Part shown: piece after piece, positions 12,701 through 21,480 of the stretch
Position numbering within the stretch: the first letter of the stretch is position 1
How the letters are laid out: each line of letters opens with the position of its first letter
Assembly (NCBI RefSeq): GCF_027172205.1
Contig: NC_070608.1
Coordinates: 41,031,501-41,095,500 of the forward strand
DNA length: 64,000 nucleotides
Origin: Podarcis raffonei
Taxonomy: Eukaryota; Chordata; Lepidosauria; Squamata; Lacertidae
Reading direction: 5' to 3'
Notes under the pieces: model-generated
The model's input: the letters and a program-made list of their open reading frames with translations, nothing else
Told to the model about the DNA's origin: nothing
Databases searched by the model: none
Made by a program: the position numbers and the translations under genes

Positions 12701-13545
12701 AAGGCAGGGCTGCCGGAAGCCAGGCTTTCTTTTTTCTTTTTTTAACAAACCAAAAGTTGAACAAGAAATACCGAGTAAGGGAAAAGCTTACCTGTGCATA
12801 CAGCTCTTGAGCTAAAAAGAGAGAAAAATACCGTATTGGCCCAAATATAAGCCACACCTTTAAAATTAAAGGGGGGGGGAAAGACAATACCCAAATACAG
12901 TGGCACCTCTGGTTAAGTACTTAACTCGTTCCGGAGGTCCGTTCTTAACCTGAAACCGTTCTTAACCTGAGGTACCGCTTTAGCTAATGGGGCCTCCCAC
13001 CCCCACCGCGTGATTTCTGTTCTCATCCTGGGGCAAAGTTCTTAACCCGAGGTACTACTTCTGGGTTTGTAACCCAAGGTACACTGTAAAAGCCACTCCC
13101 TTAAAATTCCACAAACACTCACACCTGTTCCATTTTACCATATGTCTGTTTCAGCAGCGATATCATAAAAGCCAATTTTTGTAAGGTCACGAATTTAAAC
13201 CACACTTTTAACTTTTCACTGTCGGAATTTGGGGGACAAGTGAGGCTTAAAATCAGGCCAATACGCTATTGCATCTGAATAGGGAAACTTGGGTACACTG
13301 CTTGATTTTAATATCAGTGATTTAATATCATTTTTTAAAGTGATGAATTACGGCTGGGCCATGAGAAATCAGCTGCCTACAGGGATTATGTTTCTGTGGC
13401 ACGAGGAAGTAAAGAATATAACATACGAGCCAGAGAACCAGAGGATGGACTTTCAGAAGAAACACAGGTGAAGTGCCTTATAGACCAAGCCAGAGATCCA
13501 AATGTCCTTGGCAGAGTTTGGGAAGGATGGGAGCCCTGGATGTGA
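509..13545 (+). CDS. PRKDC: DNA-dependent protein kinase catalytic subunit, C-terminal exons (partial gene)
   Basis: Ten exons (509..713, 2296..2363, 2629..2849, 3745..3837, 5483..5575, 6559..6630, 6984..7185, 10059..10247, 12298..12437, 13341..13545) join with consistent phases into 1488 nt, 495 residues plus stop. The product matches the end of vertebrate DNA-PKcs as I remember it: the ATP-binding lysine region [14 protein letters not shown], the catalytic loop GIGDRHLSN, the DFG motif in [12 protein letters not shown], and a FATC tail ending [11 protein letters not shown]-PKcs is the nuclear PI3K-like Ser/Thr kinase recruited by Ku to DNA ends for non-homologous end joining. All catalytic motifs are intact, so the gene looks functional. 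The 5' exons lie upstream of the window. Introns hold many DNA-transposon MITEs. Exon borders were set by GT-AG sites plus reading-frame and homology continuity; acceptor AG at 2627-2628 was chosen over a later AG because it keeps the frame. Confidence 0.97.
996..1478. mobile_element. Composite foldback MITE, copy 1
   Basis: It is bounded by ACCGTATTTTTCGCTC at the left and its reverse complement (with one change) at the right, next to TA dinucleotides. The interior is a series of GC-rich hairpins: arms at 1032-1063, a strong palindrome around 1168-1204, and two more between about 1214-1261 and 1316-1365. No transposase is visible. TA flanks and terminal inverted repeats suggest a non-autonomous Tc1/mariner (pogo/Tigger-like) element; the superfamily is inferred. 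It lies in the PRKDC intron 714..2295, where I recognise nothing else. Confidence 0.75.
2296..2363 (+). CDS. PRKDC: PRKDC exon b
   Basis: A 68-nt exon between ttcag and GTATGT. It encodes [22 protein letters not shown] after completing the split Gly codon. It corresponds to the human segment beginning [13 protein letters not shown]. Confidence 0.95.
2629..2849 (+). CDS. PRKDC: PRKDC exon c (ATP-binding lysine)
   Basis: The acceptor AG is at 2627-2628 and the exon begins ATA AAA GTT (I-K-V). It encodes [15 protein letters not shown] and [14 protein letters not shown], the kinase segment carrying the ATP-contacting lysine in the family. The donor GTAGGG splits an Arg codon (AG|A). Confidence 0.95.
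2883..3108. mobile_element. Palindromic MITE, CAGTGGTACCTCGGGTTA family, copy 1
   Basis: 226 bp with long inverted ends (CAGTGGTACCTCGGG... / ...CCCGAGGTACCACTG) flanked by TA on each side. This fits a non-autonomous Tc1/mariner-type element. It sits in the PRKDC intron 2850..3744, 33 bases after a donor site. At least four other copies occur in the window. Confidence 0.8.
3745..3837 (+). CDS. PRKDC: PRKDC exon d
   Basis: Preceded by ttttctttcag. Encodes [19 protein letters not shown] and [10 protein letters not shown], matching human [10 protein letters not shown]. Phase 2 at both ends (AG|A in, AG|C out). Confidence 0.95.
3838..5482 (+). other. PRKDC intron with one degraded MITE end
   Basis: Intronic by position. 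At about 4749-4820 it holds a decayed half of the CAGTGGTACC family (TTCCGGAACAGATTAAG ... GTACCACTG). Several short ORFs here have no recognisable homology. The rest is unassigned. Confidence 0.55.
5483..5575 (+). CDS. PRKDC: PRKDC exon e
   Basis: Encodes [19 protein letters not shown] and [11 protein letters not shown]. The donor is AA|GTGAGT. Human has a similar YKDWLTKM...YMLMYK stretch. Confidence 0.93.
5620..6025 (+). mobile_element. L2-like LINE, internally deleted 3' end
   Basis: The first part reads like LINE reverse transcriptase ([19 protein letters not shown]). It is followed directly by a C-terminal LINE segment ([16 protein letters not shown]) and a tail ending in GATGATGAT repeats. 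The jump implies an internal deletion. Family assignment to L2 (or CR1) is from these peptides only. Located in a PRKDC intron. Confidence 0.55.
6026..6558 (+). other. PRKDC intron remainder
   Basis: Includes an open frame near 5903-6505 that begins inside the LINE tail. I recognise no protein or repeat in the stretch after 6026. Confidence 0.4.
6559..6630 (+). CDS. PRKDC: PRKDC exon f
   Basis: A 72-nt exon after cttctag. Encodes [20 protein letters not shown] then DLLR. It matches the human region [20 protein letters not shown]. The donor is AG|GTGTGT. Confidence 0.93.
6984..7185 (+). CDS. PRKDC: PRKDC exon g (catalytic loop and DFG)
   Basis: Encodes [20 protein letters not shown], then [15 protein letters not shown] and [13 protein letters not shown]. 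The putative catalytic Asp codon is 7096-7098, the metal-binding Asn 7111-7113 and the DFG Asp 7153-7155. The donor is CAG|GTATTC. Confidence 0.97.
7846..8405. mobile_element. Composite foldback MITE, copy 2
   Basis: About 560 bp, with ends CCGTATTTTTCGCTCC / GAGCGAAAAATACGGTA. The left 80 bp are themselves a near-complete minimal palindrome (compare the copy at 19325). GC-rich hairpin cargo follows: GAAGCGGGAGGAGAAATGGA pairs with TCTCCTGCCGCTTC about 8270-8315. No coding capacity is supported; the long open frames inside are by-products of high GC and symmetry. Confidence 0.75.
8420..9049. mobile_element. Composite foldback MITE, copy 3
   Basis: About 630 bp, starting 15 bases after copy 2, with the same terminal repeat. 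Serial hairpins include GGAGGGAGAAGGGAC at 8631-8645 facing its exact complement at 8661-8675. The right 85 bases again form a half-minimal palindrome that starts CGCTCCATAGGACGCAC. Confidence 0.75.
9300..9490 (+). mobile_element. LINE reverse-transcriptase fragment
   Basis: The frame reads [24 protein letters not shown] is the catalytic motif of LINE reverse transcriptases. The clade cannot be decided from this short piece. It lies in the PRKDC intron 7186..10058. Confidence 0.5.
9750..9985 (+). other. Unrecognised 73-codon open frame in PRKDC intron
   Basis: It begins [20 protein letters not shown] and is rich in Lys and Arg. It ends just before the acceptor of the exon at 10059. It may be a LINE ORF relic or chance; I recognise no family. 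Confidence 0.2.
10059..10247 (+). CDS. PRKDC: PRKDC exon h (activation loop / C-lobe)
   Basis: After gtatgcag. Encodes [20 protein letters not shown], then [20 protein letters not shown] and [11 protein letters not shown]. Nearly identical to human here. The upstream 2.9-kb intron contains two large foldback elements. Confidence 0.97.
10316..10438. mobile_element. hAT-type MITE
   Basis: Ends GGGGTAGCC / GGCTACTTCTG, with an exact 8-bp duplication CTGTAAGG at 10308-10315 and 10439-10446. An 8-bp duplication is the hAT signature. The interior has the ACTACAACTCCCATCAT motif also found at 18.7, 24.4, 28.2, 48.8, 49.3 and 56.8 kb. Confidence 0.8.
10869..11676. mobile_element. Composite foldback MITE, copy 4 (largest)
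   Basis: About 808 bp, ends CCGTATTTTTCGTTC / GAGCGAAAAATACGGTA. The interior is a row of hairpins: 11096-11147, 11164-11212, 11226-11278 and one with 19-bp arms 11473-11491 / 11501-11519. The last shares its arm sequence with copy 3. It lies in the PRKDC intron 10248..12297; the rest of that intron is unassigned. Confidence 0.75.
12298..12437 (+). CDS. PRKDC: PRKDC exon i
   Basis: After tttccag. Encodes [20 protein letters not shown], then [20 protein letters not shown] and AVIT. The donor AG|GTATAT leaves a split Ser codon. Confidence 0.95.
12829..13268. mobile_element. Palindromic MITE, TACCGTATTGGCCC family, interrupted
   Basis: The left end TACCGTATTGGCCCAAATA and right end AGGCCAATACGCTA are inverted repeats. 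The interior carries the motif ATAAGCCACAC and its complement. A second MITE is inserted at 12898-13086. The right end is only about 70 bases from the last PRKDC coding exon. Confidence 0.7.
12898..13086. mobile_element. Palindromic MITE, CAGTGGTACC family, copy 2 (nested)
   Basis: Inverted ends (CAGTGGCACC... / ...GGTACACTG) with TA at 12896-12897 and 13087-13088. It is in the opposite orientation to copy 1. It splits the TACCGTATTGGCCC element, so it inserted later. Confidence 0.75.
13341..13545 (+). CDS. PRKDC: PRKDC last coding exon (FATC tail and stop)
   Basis: After ttttttaaag. Encodes [20 protein letters not shown] and ends with [20 protein letters not shown] then WEGWEPWM and TGA at 13543-13545. 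The FATC motif matches human almost residue for residue. Confidence 0.97.
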
Positions 13546-14092
13546 AAAACTGAATCCTCATCAGCGCCTGTCTGCTAAGATTACCAGAATATTTCAGTTT
13601 ATCTTGGAAGTGAAGACTGATCTAACTGTGTACTAGTAACAAAGAAGATGGTATTTAATGCACATGAGTCGAAGTTGTGATGTAGCAGAAGAATTTCAAT
13701 GATATATGCTGACAATTTGTTAATGTCACATTGTTTGAGGTATTAAATTAGGGAAACTTAAATCGTTATGTTTACAGCTCAGTAATTACACATTTAATTG
13801 CTGTTGCTAATGAAGGAAAAGGGGGGAAAAAACACTGCCTCCCCAAAACTTAGGAAAAGCCAAAAGAAAAATTAAAGTTGTGACTTTGCTATAGACAGAA
13901 GAGGAATCACAATCTTATGTTCTCTAGTGATTTGCTATTGATGTAAGTAGGCGACTTGCACAATTATTTGTGTTAATTAGTGCAACTTTGTCTGCACCAG
14001 ATGTGTGGTTCTATAACAGCTAACCTTAAGCTGACATTTGAATATGTGATACCCCAAATAAGCAGCAGTAGTCATGCCAGTAGTCCTTAGGC

Positions 14093-14098
14093 AATAAA
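14093..14098 (+). terminator. PRKDC: Proximal AATAAA candidate, PRKDC 3' UTR
   Basis: A canonical AATAAA about 550 bases after the stop codon. The downstream GU-rich element is weak, so use is uncertain. Confidence 0.35.
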
Positions 14099-14704
14099 GA
14101 ACTATCAACAAATTCGGTATCTCATGAAGATGTTTTCCTTCTGTTGCCAACTTGGCTGTAATTCTGATAATGAAACAGGCAAAGTTACAACTTCTATTGC
14201 TCCCAAACTTGGAGAGGGGCAAACTCTGCTTTTGGAAGATTAGGGAATATTTGATACTGAGGCATGTTGGTAAAATGTTACTAAACTAAGTCTTCTGTTT
14301 ACTCTCTCATGACTTCTGTGCATTGTGAAGCACAGCAAAAAAACATTTCCCTCTTAAAAGATATACATTTACTTGGTTTTGCACTGAGGTTTTCTTCAAT
14401 AGTTCATTAGCAAAGGAAAAGCAAGGTGAAAACCTTGGAACAAATATTCTGTGATTAGTGCAATATTTTGAATGAATGGGCATTATTTGACAAACCTATT
14501 TAAATTACCTTCATTTCAGAAAATGTTACGATGCAGCTAATACTTCTGTAGCTTCATTTTGTATTTTAAAAACATAAGAATGCAAAAGCAGTTTAGAATA
14601 CATTAATTAGATATGTCCTAAAGCCACTTTTTTAAAAAAGTCTCTCCACTTACAGAGAAATCTCCACAGTAATAGAATGGTTCACCTTTTATATATTTGT
14701 TATC

Positions 14705-14710
14705 AATAAA
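14705..14710 (+). terminator. PRKDC: Distal polyadenylation signal of PRKDC (AATAAA)
   Basis: AATAAA followed within about 30 bases by GT-rich sequence (gtgatgtgaaagtg), the normal arrangement for vertebrate cleavage and polyadenylation. Confidence 0.6.
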
Positions 14711-14730
14711 AGTGTCAAGATTGGAAAGTG

Positions 14731-15590
14731 ATGTGAAAGTGTTTTCAATATGACTTCAAACAAGTGTGCTTGCATGTCTGTGTCATTATGTGCATTTCAG
14801 AGTCTGAGCAAGACACCTTTTTGCACAGGCCTTTAGGAGTAGAAGATGGAATCAGCACATCTGTCTGATTTAGCCGTTATGGTTTTATTGTACTATACCA
14901 GGGGCATCCAACTGCCAAGAGACTGTGATCTACTCACGGAATAAAAAACTGGCAGTGACCTACCCCTTTTGTTGGGCTTTTTTAAGGGAGGAAAGTCCCA
15001 TTTGGGAGTAGTTCAGGTAAAAGTTCTTGAGCATTTTTTAGGGGACCAGAACGACCTATTGGACAACCCTGTACTATATGATTTACTGGGATTGCATGGT
15101 TAAGGGTGGACTAAAAAATTCTTATAAAGTAAAATAAATGCATTATTGCAAATACAATTTGATAACACACAGGTATGTGATAAGATGCAACCACTCACAA
15201 ATCAGATATCTGCCTCAGATATCCTTTTGTTCATTCCCTCATCTTACAGAGCACTTTACCCTCCAAGCTTACAGGTCAAAGTTCCAAGTTTATAATTTAA
15301 CCAAGTCCTTAATTGATAGTCATGTATGCATAGCAGCGTTTTCAATCAGGCAGTCTGGTGGAAATGACATAGCCAGCAATAATTAAGATTTCAAAGGTGG
15401 AAGATCTGGTTGTCAAAAGGTTTAAATGTCCAAGGCTACAGTTTAGTTCCCCCACCCTTTGCCTCCCCTGCTCAGTATTACTAGGTTGCTCCCGGTTCCA
15501 GCCTCCCCAGCACTGCCTATCATGCTATATACAAATTTCAAACTCATTCTCTTGAGTGCTAGTGGTTATGCAGCCAAAACAGCAGCCAAC
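14731..15590. other. Intergenic DNA, no gene seen
   Basis: Between the PRKDC 3' end and the LTR-like fossil. Open frames are short and unrecognised. The part around 14900-15060 resembles a degraded repeat but I cannot name it. Confidence 0.4.
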
Positions 15591-15599
15591 AAAAGGGCC

Positions 15600-16110
15600 A
15601 AATCTGCAAGGTTAGGGGAAATCTAGTCAAGGCCCCACCCCCGCTTTATGGTGAAATAAGAGACATGGACACAAGTATTTTAGGTTAATGGGCTAAAAAA
15701 GGCCTCTCCAGGAAGTCACACAAGGGTTAACAATCTGTAGGGGGAGCTTGCTGGTGCAAATAAACTGGAAGCTTTCCCCTAGGAGTCATCCCACCACCTG
15801 GGCATCAGACAGGAACCACACAGTCAGATTCCTTTAATGGAATACCCTTCAAGGGGAGGGGTAGGTGATGGCCACAACCTCCCTTCCAACACACAACGCA
15901 CTTTCCAATGCCAAACCTAACGAGGTATGTGAAAAACCAAGTGGCTTTAGCCAATCTGCCAAGTGGAAAAAATTCCTACCAGGACCCTTCAACAGGCGAC
16001 CAACCGAGGTCCATAGCAAGGTCAGGTGTTGAATCCATGACATTAGACGGAGGGCAGTCGGGAGATCCATGCGTGCAGGATCCAAACAGGTGGAGCTCGG
16101 GGTAGCTTTA
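15600..16110 (-). mobile_element. LTR-like fossil, older copy
   Basis: On the minus strand this is a diverged relative of the element at 57121. Shared landmarks, read on the plus strand here, are GGTTAATGGGC, GGTGATGGC, AAAAATTCCTACCA and TCCATAGCAAGGTCAG, in the same order as in the reverse complement of that copy. Boundaries are approximate. Divergence is visibly higher than between recent MITE copies, so it is probably old. No internal genes are seen. Confidence 0.5.
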
Positions 16111-16950
16111 AATGCAGCAAAACCATGCTGAAATGGACCATGGCTCAGGCTACCTTAATGGGCCCTTTCTGTCAATGTTTCTGCCTCCATGCCCAAGCAA
16201 TGGTTCTGACTATTTGCAAACTCTCCTCAAAAAGGGAACAGTGGAAGTATGTCCACACAAGGCAACATATATCATAGTGATGTTCTGGAGAATAAAAGAC
16301 CCAGTGCAAATTGGCAGTTTATTCTGTTAGAATTTAATCCATTTTAATTATTATTGTCTTGCATTGTTACTTCATACAGTTGGTCAGTTCTTTGAAGACA
16401 GCAAAAAATAACATTTGCTGCATGTCAAGCCAGTATTAATCACACTTCTTTCTAACAGGACAATGCATTTTCCAGGCAGAGCAAATGATTAAAGTTTAAC
16501 TACCTACCTAGCTAAACATTCTCTGCTGCTAACATACACTCCACTATTTCATCCCTTCTGCTATGTAAAGTGACAAACCTTTGGGGCCTTTCCAGTGAGG
16601 ATACTGGATACTCTTTAGTGTTCAACAAAGACAGTCAGACCAAAGCTTTGGTATTAAGTGGCTGCAGCAACATTAGCAGAAACACATGAAGTTCCAATAA
16701 CAACCAAAATGAAACTAATACTCATAATGAGATAGTAGGTGGATGGGGTGGGGGAACATTTTCATACATACTGATTAATAGGCCCTCCACAATCCTAAGC
16801 CAGTGAGCCATGAGAATTGTACCAAGCTGATTATCAGTTTGATGTTTCCAAACTCAGCCCTACCCTTTCTTTCCTCTGCACTCCCCCAAAACTCTGGCTA
16901 TGGTAGCTACTCTAGCACTTGCGGATTTCTGAGCTGGCAAGGGCATTTTC
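16111..16950. other. Intergenic DNA, nothing recognised
   Basis: No open frame with homology, no clear terminal repeats. Low-complexity runs only. Confidence 0.4.
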
Positions 16951-16959
16951 AACTACACA

Positions 16960-18480
16960 AGCATCCCCCACCCCCAACATCAAGGGAGTAGAAATAAAAG
17001 GCAAAACCTATAAACTAGGGCTCTTCGCAGACAACCTAATGGTCACAACACCAGACCCCATAAACAGCCACCTTAACCAAAGAACTCAACACATTCACAA
17101 TGGTGTCGGGCCTACAGGTGAACTTTACAAAATCTGATGCCATGTGTTTCAACACCATGATCCCTCATATCCAAAAAGAATTCACTGACACCACACCAAA
17201 AAAAACCACAACCTTGCTGCACCAAATCCAGATAGTTAAGGTTCTTGGTTATTTGTACCCCTAACTGTACCTCCACAACTACAACTCCATATGGGGGGAA
17301 ATTAACAAAGACTTGAAGAAATGGAATAAAGCCAACTTCACCCTCTCAGAATACCCATGATCAAATTTTATAACGCAACCAAAAGTAACCTACCTATTCC
17401 AAACTCTCCCAATGTGAATTTCCCCAACCCAACTCCGTAAATGGCAGAAAAAAAGCTACATTCGTTGATCTCACACAACAAGCCATGAATAATACCCAAA
17501 TACCTGCATCTCCTCTCCTCAGGAGGAGGAGGATGAATTCCCAACATAGAACTGTATTACATCGCCAACCAAGTGTGCCACACAATCCCATACAACCTAG
17601 TAGACGAAACAAAACAATAGGTGCATATGGATACAATTCCCACAGTGTACCCATTCCTCCCACAAACTAAGGAAAATTCCCACAACACTAAACAGGTTCA
17701 CACAGGAAATAAAAAGTAGGAAAACTACTCCAACCCCATCCCCATGAATACCCCTGGCTCACCACCCAATATTCTACCATGCAGCCCAAAGCTTCCAAAT
17801 AAAAACATGGCACACCAAAGGCGTACACTGCATAACAAGACAAACTAGGAGACTGCTGAGCAACAATGAGCAGAGCTCAGGGGAGTGGGAGGCCAGCCAA
17901 CCAAAAGAGTCTCTGAGGTGTACTTGCCTGGAGGCAGAGTTGGTAGCCAAAGTCAGGTCCAGTCCTAGGGTCAGGCAAACAGCAATCCATGTGGTCAAGC
18001 AGTCCAGGGGCTTAGGGAATCGGATGGTCAAGGGTAAAGACAAGCAGGAAGCAGCAAGGTCAGGCTAGGAACTACAAGCCTTGTTACCAGCACCTGACTG
18101 CTGCTGGAAGCTCTGCTTAAGAAGGCTGAAGCCAGCTGGTTCTCATCAGCTTTCTCCTCTGAGTCCTTGATGGGCTGATCAGCTGCAGGTGGAGTCACTC
18201 CGCCTTTGGGCTGCTGTTCAGCAGGCAAAGCTGACTCCTGGCCCATGACAGAGACACTCAGATATCCTGGCTGACTCACAACCAACTACACACCTTCTTA
18301 AATAATCCAGCAATAAAAGCAGCAGCCACTAGGCCTAACTGCCTTTGAAAAACTCCTCCTAATAACTGAGGGACACAGCAGGGGGATGGTATTCACAATA
18401 TACAAAATAGTAGTCCATGACCCCTCACAATAAAGACCAATGAGAGAATGAGATAGGATATGAAATAAACCCTACCCAAT
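16960..18480 (+). mobile_element. L1-type LINE fragment, interrupted
   Basis: Reverse-transcriptase-like text reads IKGVEIKGKTYKLGLFADN, then (frame-shifted) IWGEINKDLKKWNKANFTLS and PKVTYLFQTLP. These match L1 ORF2 in order. The usual FADD is FADN here and several frame changes occur, so it is dead. The 3' part resumes after about 18297 (FEKLLLITEGHS region), following an unrelated insertion of about 460 bp. Confidence 0.6.
17838..18296. repeat. Unclassified repeat inserted in the L1
   Basis: The LINE text stops near 17837 and resumes near 18297. The intervening DNA is more GC-rich and unlike the LINE. It could be an LTR fossil or other retroelement, but I cannot fix its ends or find a clean target duplication. 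Confidence 0.4.
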
Positions 18481-18692
18481 GGTGTAAACCAGTGGTTTTC
18501 AACCAATGTGCCATGGCACCCTCAGGTGCCTTGAATGATGGTCAGGGATACCTCAGGCCTCTTAGAAAAGCTAAGCAACAAATTGAAATTAACACTGGGA
18601 CAAACAAAAGAGGAGGCCTTCACCCTGGTGTGGCTTCCCTTCAAGACAATAAGCTAAACTCCCCAACAGCAAATGAATTTATATGGCTAACC

Positions 18693-18824
18693 CAGGCATC
18701 CCCAACCTTCAGCCCTCCAGATGTTTTGGACTACAATTCCCATAATCCCAGACCACTGGTCCTGTTAGGGATCATGGGAGTTGTAGGCCAAAACATCTGG
18801 AGGGCCGTAGGTTGGGGATGCCTG
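18693..18824. mobile_element. hAT-type palindromic MITE
   Basis: 132 bp with near-perfect inverted ends CAGGCATCCCCAACC / GGTTGGGGATGCCTG. Exact 8-bp duplication GGCTAACC at 18685-18692 and 18825-18832. A separate hAT-like end (CAGTGGTTTTCAACC) lies upstream near 18491. Confidence 0.88.
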
Positions 18825-19324
18825 GGCTAACCTGACCCAACAACCCACCCCCCATGCACGCAACCAAAACTCGCAACAATCAACCGACTGCAACCAACCA
18901 GGCCCTGGGATCTCCTTTATCTCACACCAACAAAAACAAATAAATGAATAAACTAACTAACCACATGACGCTGACACAAATCTCCACAAATAAACCATCA
19001 TTACCCCACTTCTTTCTCCCACGTCTCCCTCCCACTCACCCCCCCCCCCGCACTTCACAATGATAGCAGTGGCTTACAGCAAATGTAACTGACCTGTAGA
19101 AAGGACTTTATGAACTGAAAACAGAGACACATGTACCTTTGTTATCCATGAAAATATTTCAATTAAACAAAATGGTTTTTTTTATTTAAAAAACCCTACA
19201 CAAGCACACCTGCTAAGTACAGAGGATTAACTGTGGCAGTCCAGCTGTTCCACTGGCTCCCACAATTAACCTTACAGCATATGTGGCAGACAGCATCCAC
19301 ATCCAAAAACCCATTTCCTATACA

Positions 19325-19415
19325 TACCGTATTTTTCGCCCTATAGGACGCACTTTTTCCCTTCCAAAAATGAAGGGGAAATCTGGGTGCGTCCTATAGG
19401 GCGAAAAATACGGTA
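19325..19415. mobile_element. Minimal foldback MITE, copy 5
   Basis: 91 bp, an almost perfect palindrome from TACCGTATTTTTCGCCC to its complement with a short centre. It is the cargo-free form of the composite foldback elements and defines their ends. Confidence 0.85.
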
Positions 19416-19579
19416 GTTTGGCCTCTGCTGGATAAGGGCCAATGATTTTTTCTCTCTCTGTGGATTTCACTGGTTGTGCTGCCCTTGTCCCGCTATTATT
19501 AGTATGTTATAAATTTTTAATTAATTTTAAAAAAAGAAATAAATGCAGTTTTATGATGTAACTGAAAGCCTAGGAGGGA

Positions 19580-19765
19580 CATGGAAAGATGCCTTGTACC
19601 AAGTCAGACTGTTCATCCATGGTGCCCAGTATGGGCTAGACAGTACTGCCTAGCAGTGGCTCACCAGGGTTTCAGGCAGAAGCCATTCCCAGTCCAGACT
19701 GGAGATGCCAGGGATTGAACCTATGACCTTTTGGATGCAAAGCTTGTGCTCTTACCTACAATACA
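19580..19765 (-). mobile_element. tRNA-derived SINE
   Basis: Read on the minus strand it has a tRNA-like head with a B-box-like GGTTCAATCCC and the run GCTTTGCATCC, then a tail with CAGTCTGACTTGGTACAAGG. This layout is common in squamate SINEs. It is not a functional tRNA gene: the fold is degraded. Confidence 0.6.
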
Positions 19766-21300
19766 AACCTTTGCTGACCCAGTAAATAGTCTGAGAACCT
19801 ATCTACATTTTAAACTTAAGTTTCGTGAATGACATTGACATGGTATTAAGAAAACTGGGACTTGTACCTTGGTGAGGGTGCTGAGACACATCTGCCAGAG
19901 AGTTCTAACCTGTCTCGTAAAACTGCAATTCTCAGTATTCCTCAAGGAGAGGGAATAACTGATTAGACAGATTTCAGCAAAATACCAAGCACCTTCTACA
20001 TCACACTGGCAGTTGAATGCACATCTCTCCTGAATGCCACAAAATTATTTCCCTATTGATCATACCCTTAAGCAGAAGGAGAAGTGGAGAACCTGTGATG
20101 TTTTTCTAGGAGCTAAACAGGAGGCTGAGCTCTGTGGATGCCCAAGTGCAAGATGGCAAACCAAGGATTTTATTCATCAGTGGTTACCTGCTAGGAAGGT
20201 GCCTGGATTTTTTTAATCCTTGCCCTTAACTGAGACATTTTACCAGTTGCCACTAGGCTCACTTTTTGTTGTTGTTGTTGTTCTACCCATATTCATAAAT
20301 AAATTGTTAGTTGCACTGTTAGTATACTAGGTTGTCATTAAGTGTCCCAAGGCAAGCTGTGAGACTTGCAGTGCAACTTTAGAGTTTTGTTGCTGAACAT
20401 TTTCATTTGTTTGCAATAGCTGTCAACTTGCTCTAAAAAAAAACATACGAGGCAAAAGTGCTGTGAAGCTTGCATTTTTTAATAAACCAACTGTGCTAAG
20501 CTCAATATGCTTTGTTGTTGTGATTCTCTAAATTATTTGTGGTACTTTACCTGAAAAATACCTCCTACTTAAACTTCAGTCTGTGCTATTTCTGGCCTTA
20601 AATGTTTCCTCCTTGGAGGAATAATTGTGGAAAAGCTTACTAAATGTTTTTATAGATATTCCTCCCTTTCTGATGTTTATTTTCAGCATTAAATTTATGA
20701 TTTCTTTGTCCTCTACTTCATGCATGCCTATTTCTAATGGTCATATGGAAACAGAATCATCTGTTGTTACTCTGCAGTTTGCACATACTTTTATCATCCA
20801 GAATATTACTACTGTACAGTATTATTGCGATATTCAGCCACAAGGGGGCAATGCTTTGACGGTTATACTAAGGAGATAAATCAGCGGGTATTTTCTGTGT
20901 GAAGTAAACATAAAAGCAGCTACAGAGGGGAAACTGGCACGGCAAAGCAAAAGAGAAATATTAATTTGTGTCCAATTACTTTGTGTTTTTAAAAGATGGA
21001 CCAGCTTTACGTCAAGGGCTGAGGAGGAGGCCAGTCCATGTTTTGGCCATTTTTTCTAGCTATGAAATGGGCGCTAAATGTCGCTCAAGTCTATAGCAAG
21101 GGAAGTTAACTTTAAAAAAATTCCGATGGACTCAGATATCCAGCTTCAAGGGCAACGTTGGTAAACGCAAGATAAGCTGACTTTCGGGTGTTTTCAAGGC
21201 ACCTCCTGCTATTCTAATCAGGGTACCCCCGACCCTTCTGACGTTACAGTAAATGTGCCTCTAGTCTGCCTTGCTAAGCTAACGTCCAAAGCCTGGGTTC
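19766..21300. other. Intergenic DNA upstream of CEBPD
   Basis: AT-rich, with a short (GTT)n run near 20262. No gene or transposon recognised. Confidence 0.4.
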
Positions 21301-21355
21301 AAATGTCACTACTGGGTTCAACTAGCCTTCAGCGAGTCGCAACGATCTACGACGA

Positions 21356-21364
21356 TTCCAGGAA
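21356..21364. promoter_or_regulatory. STAT-like site TTCCAGGAA
   Basis: A palindromic TTCN3GAA match about 870 bp upstream of the CEBPD TATA box. Mammalian CEBPD is STAT3-responsive, but through a site nearer the promoter, so function here is only a guess. Confidence 0.25.
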
Positions 21365-21473
21365 GGGAGGCAAAGTCAGGCGAAGTCGCCAACGGGAATA
21401 GCTGCAACCACATGTGGCTGCCAGAAGCAAAACCCCAGGGCTCCCCTCTCTCAAACGCTGCCGTCGGTTCTCT

Positions 21474-21480
21474 TGACGTC
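21474..21480 (+). promoter_or_regulatory. CRE-like TGACGTC
   Basis: A near-consensus cAMP-response element about 750 bp upstream of the TATA box, followed by another TGACATCA-like motif. CREB sites are known at mammalian CEBPD; homology of this one is unproven. Confidence 0.25.

Larger units (their letters stand above)
13546..14730 (+). other. PRKDC: PRKDC 3' UTR
   Basis: AT-rich non-coding DNA from the stop codon to just past the distal AATAAA. A proximal AATAAA lies at 14093-14098, so two UTR lengths are possible. The end point is inferred from the signal only. Confidence 0.65.

Noticed and set aside
19700-19765. Possible tRNA gene
   Set aside because: Only a SINE head with a degraded fold; no full cloverleaf.
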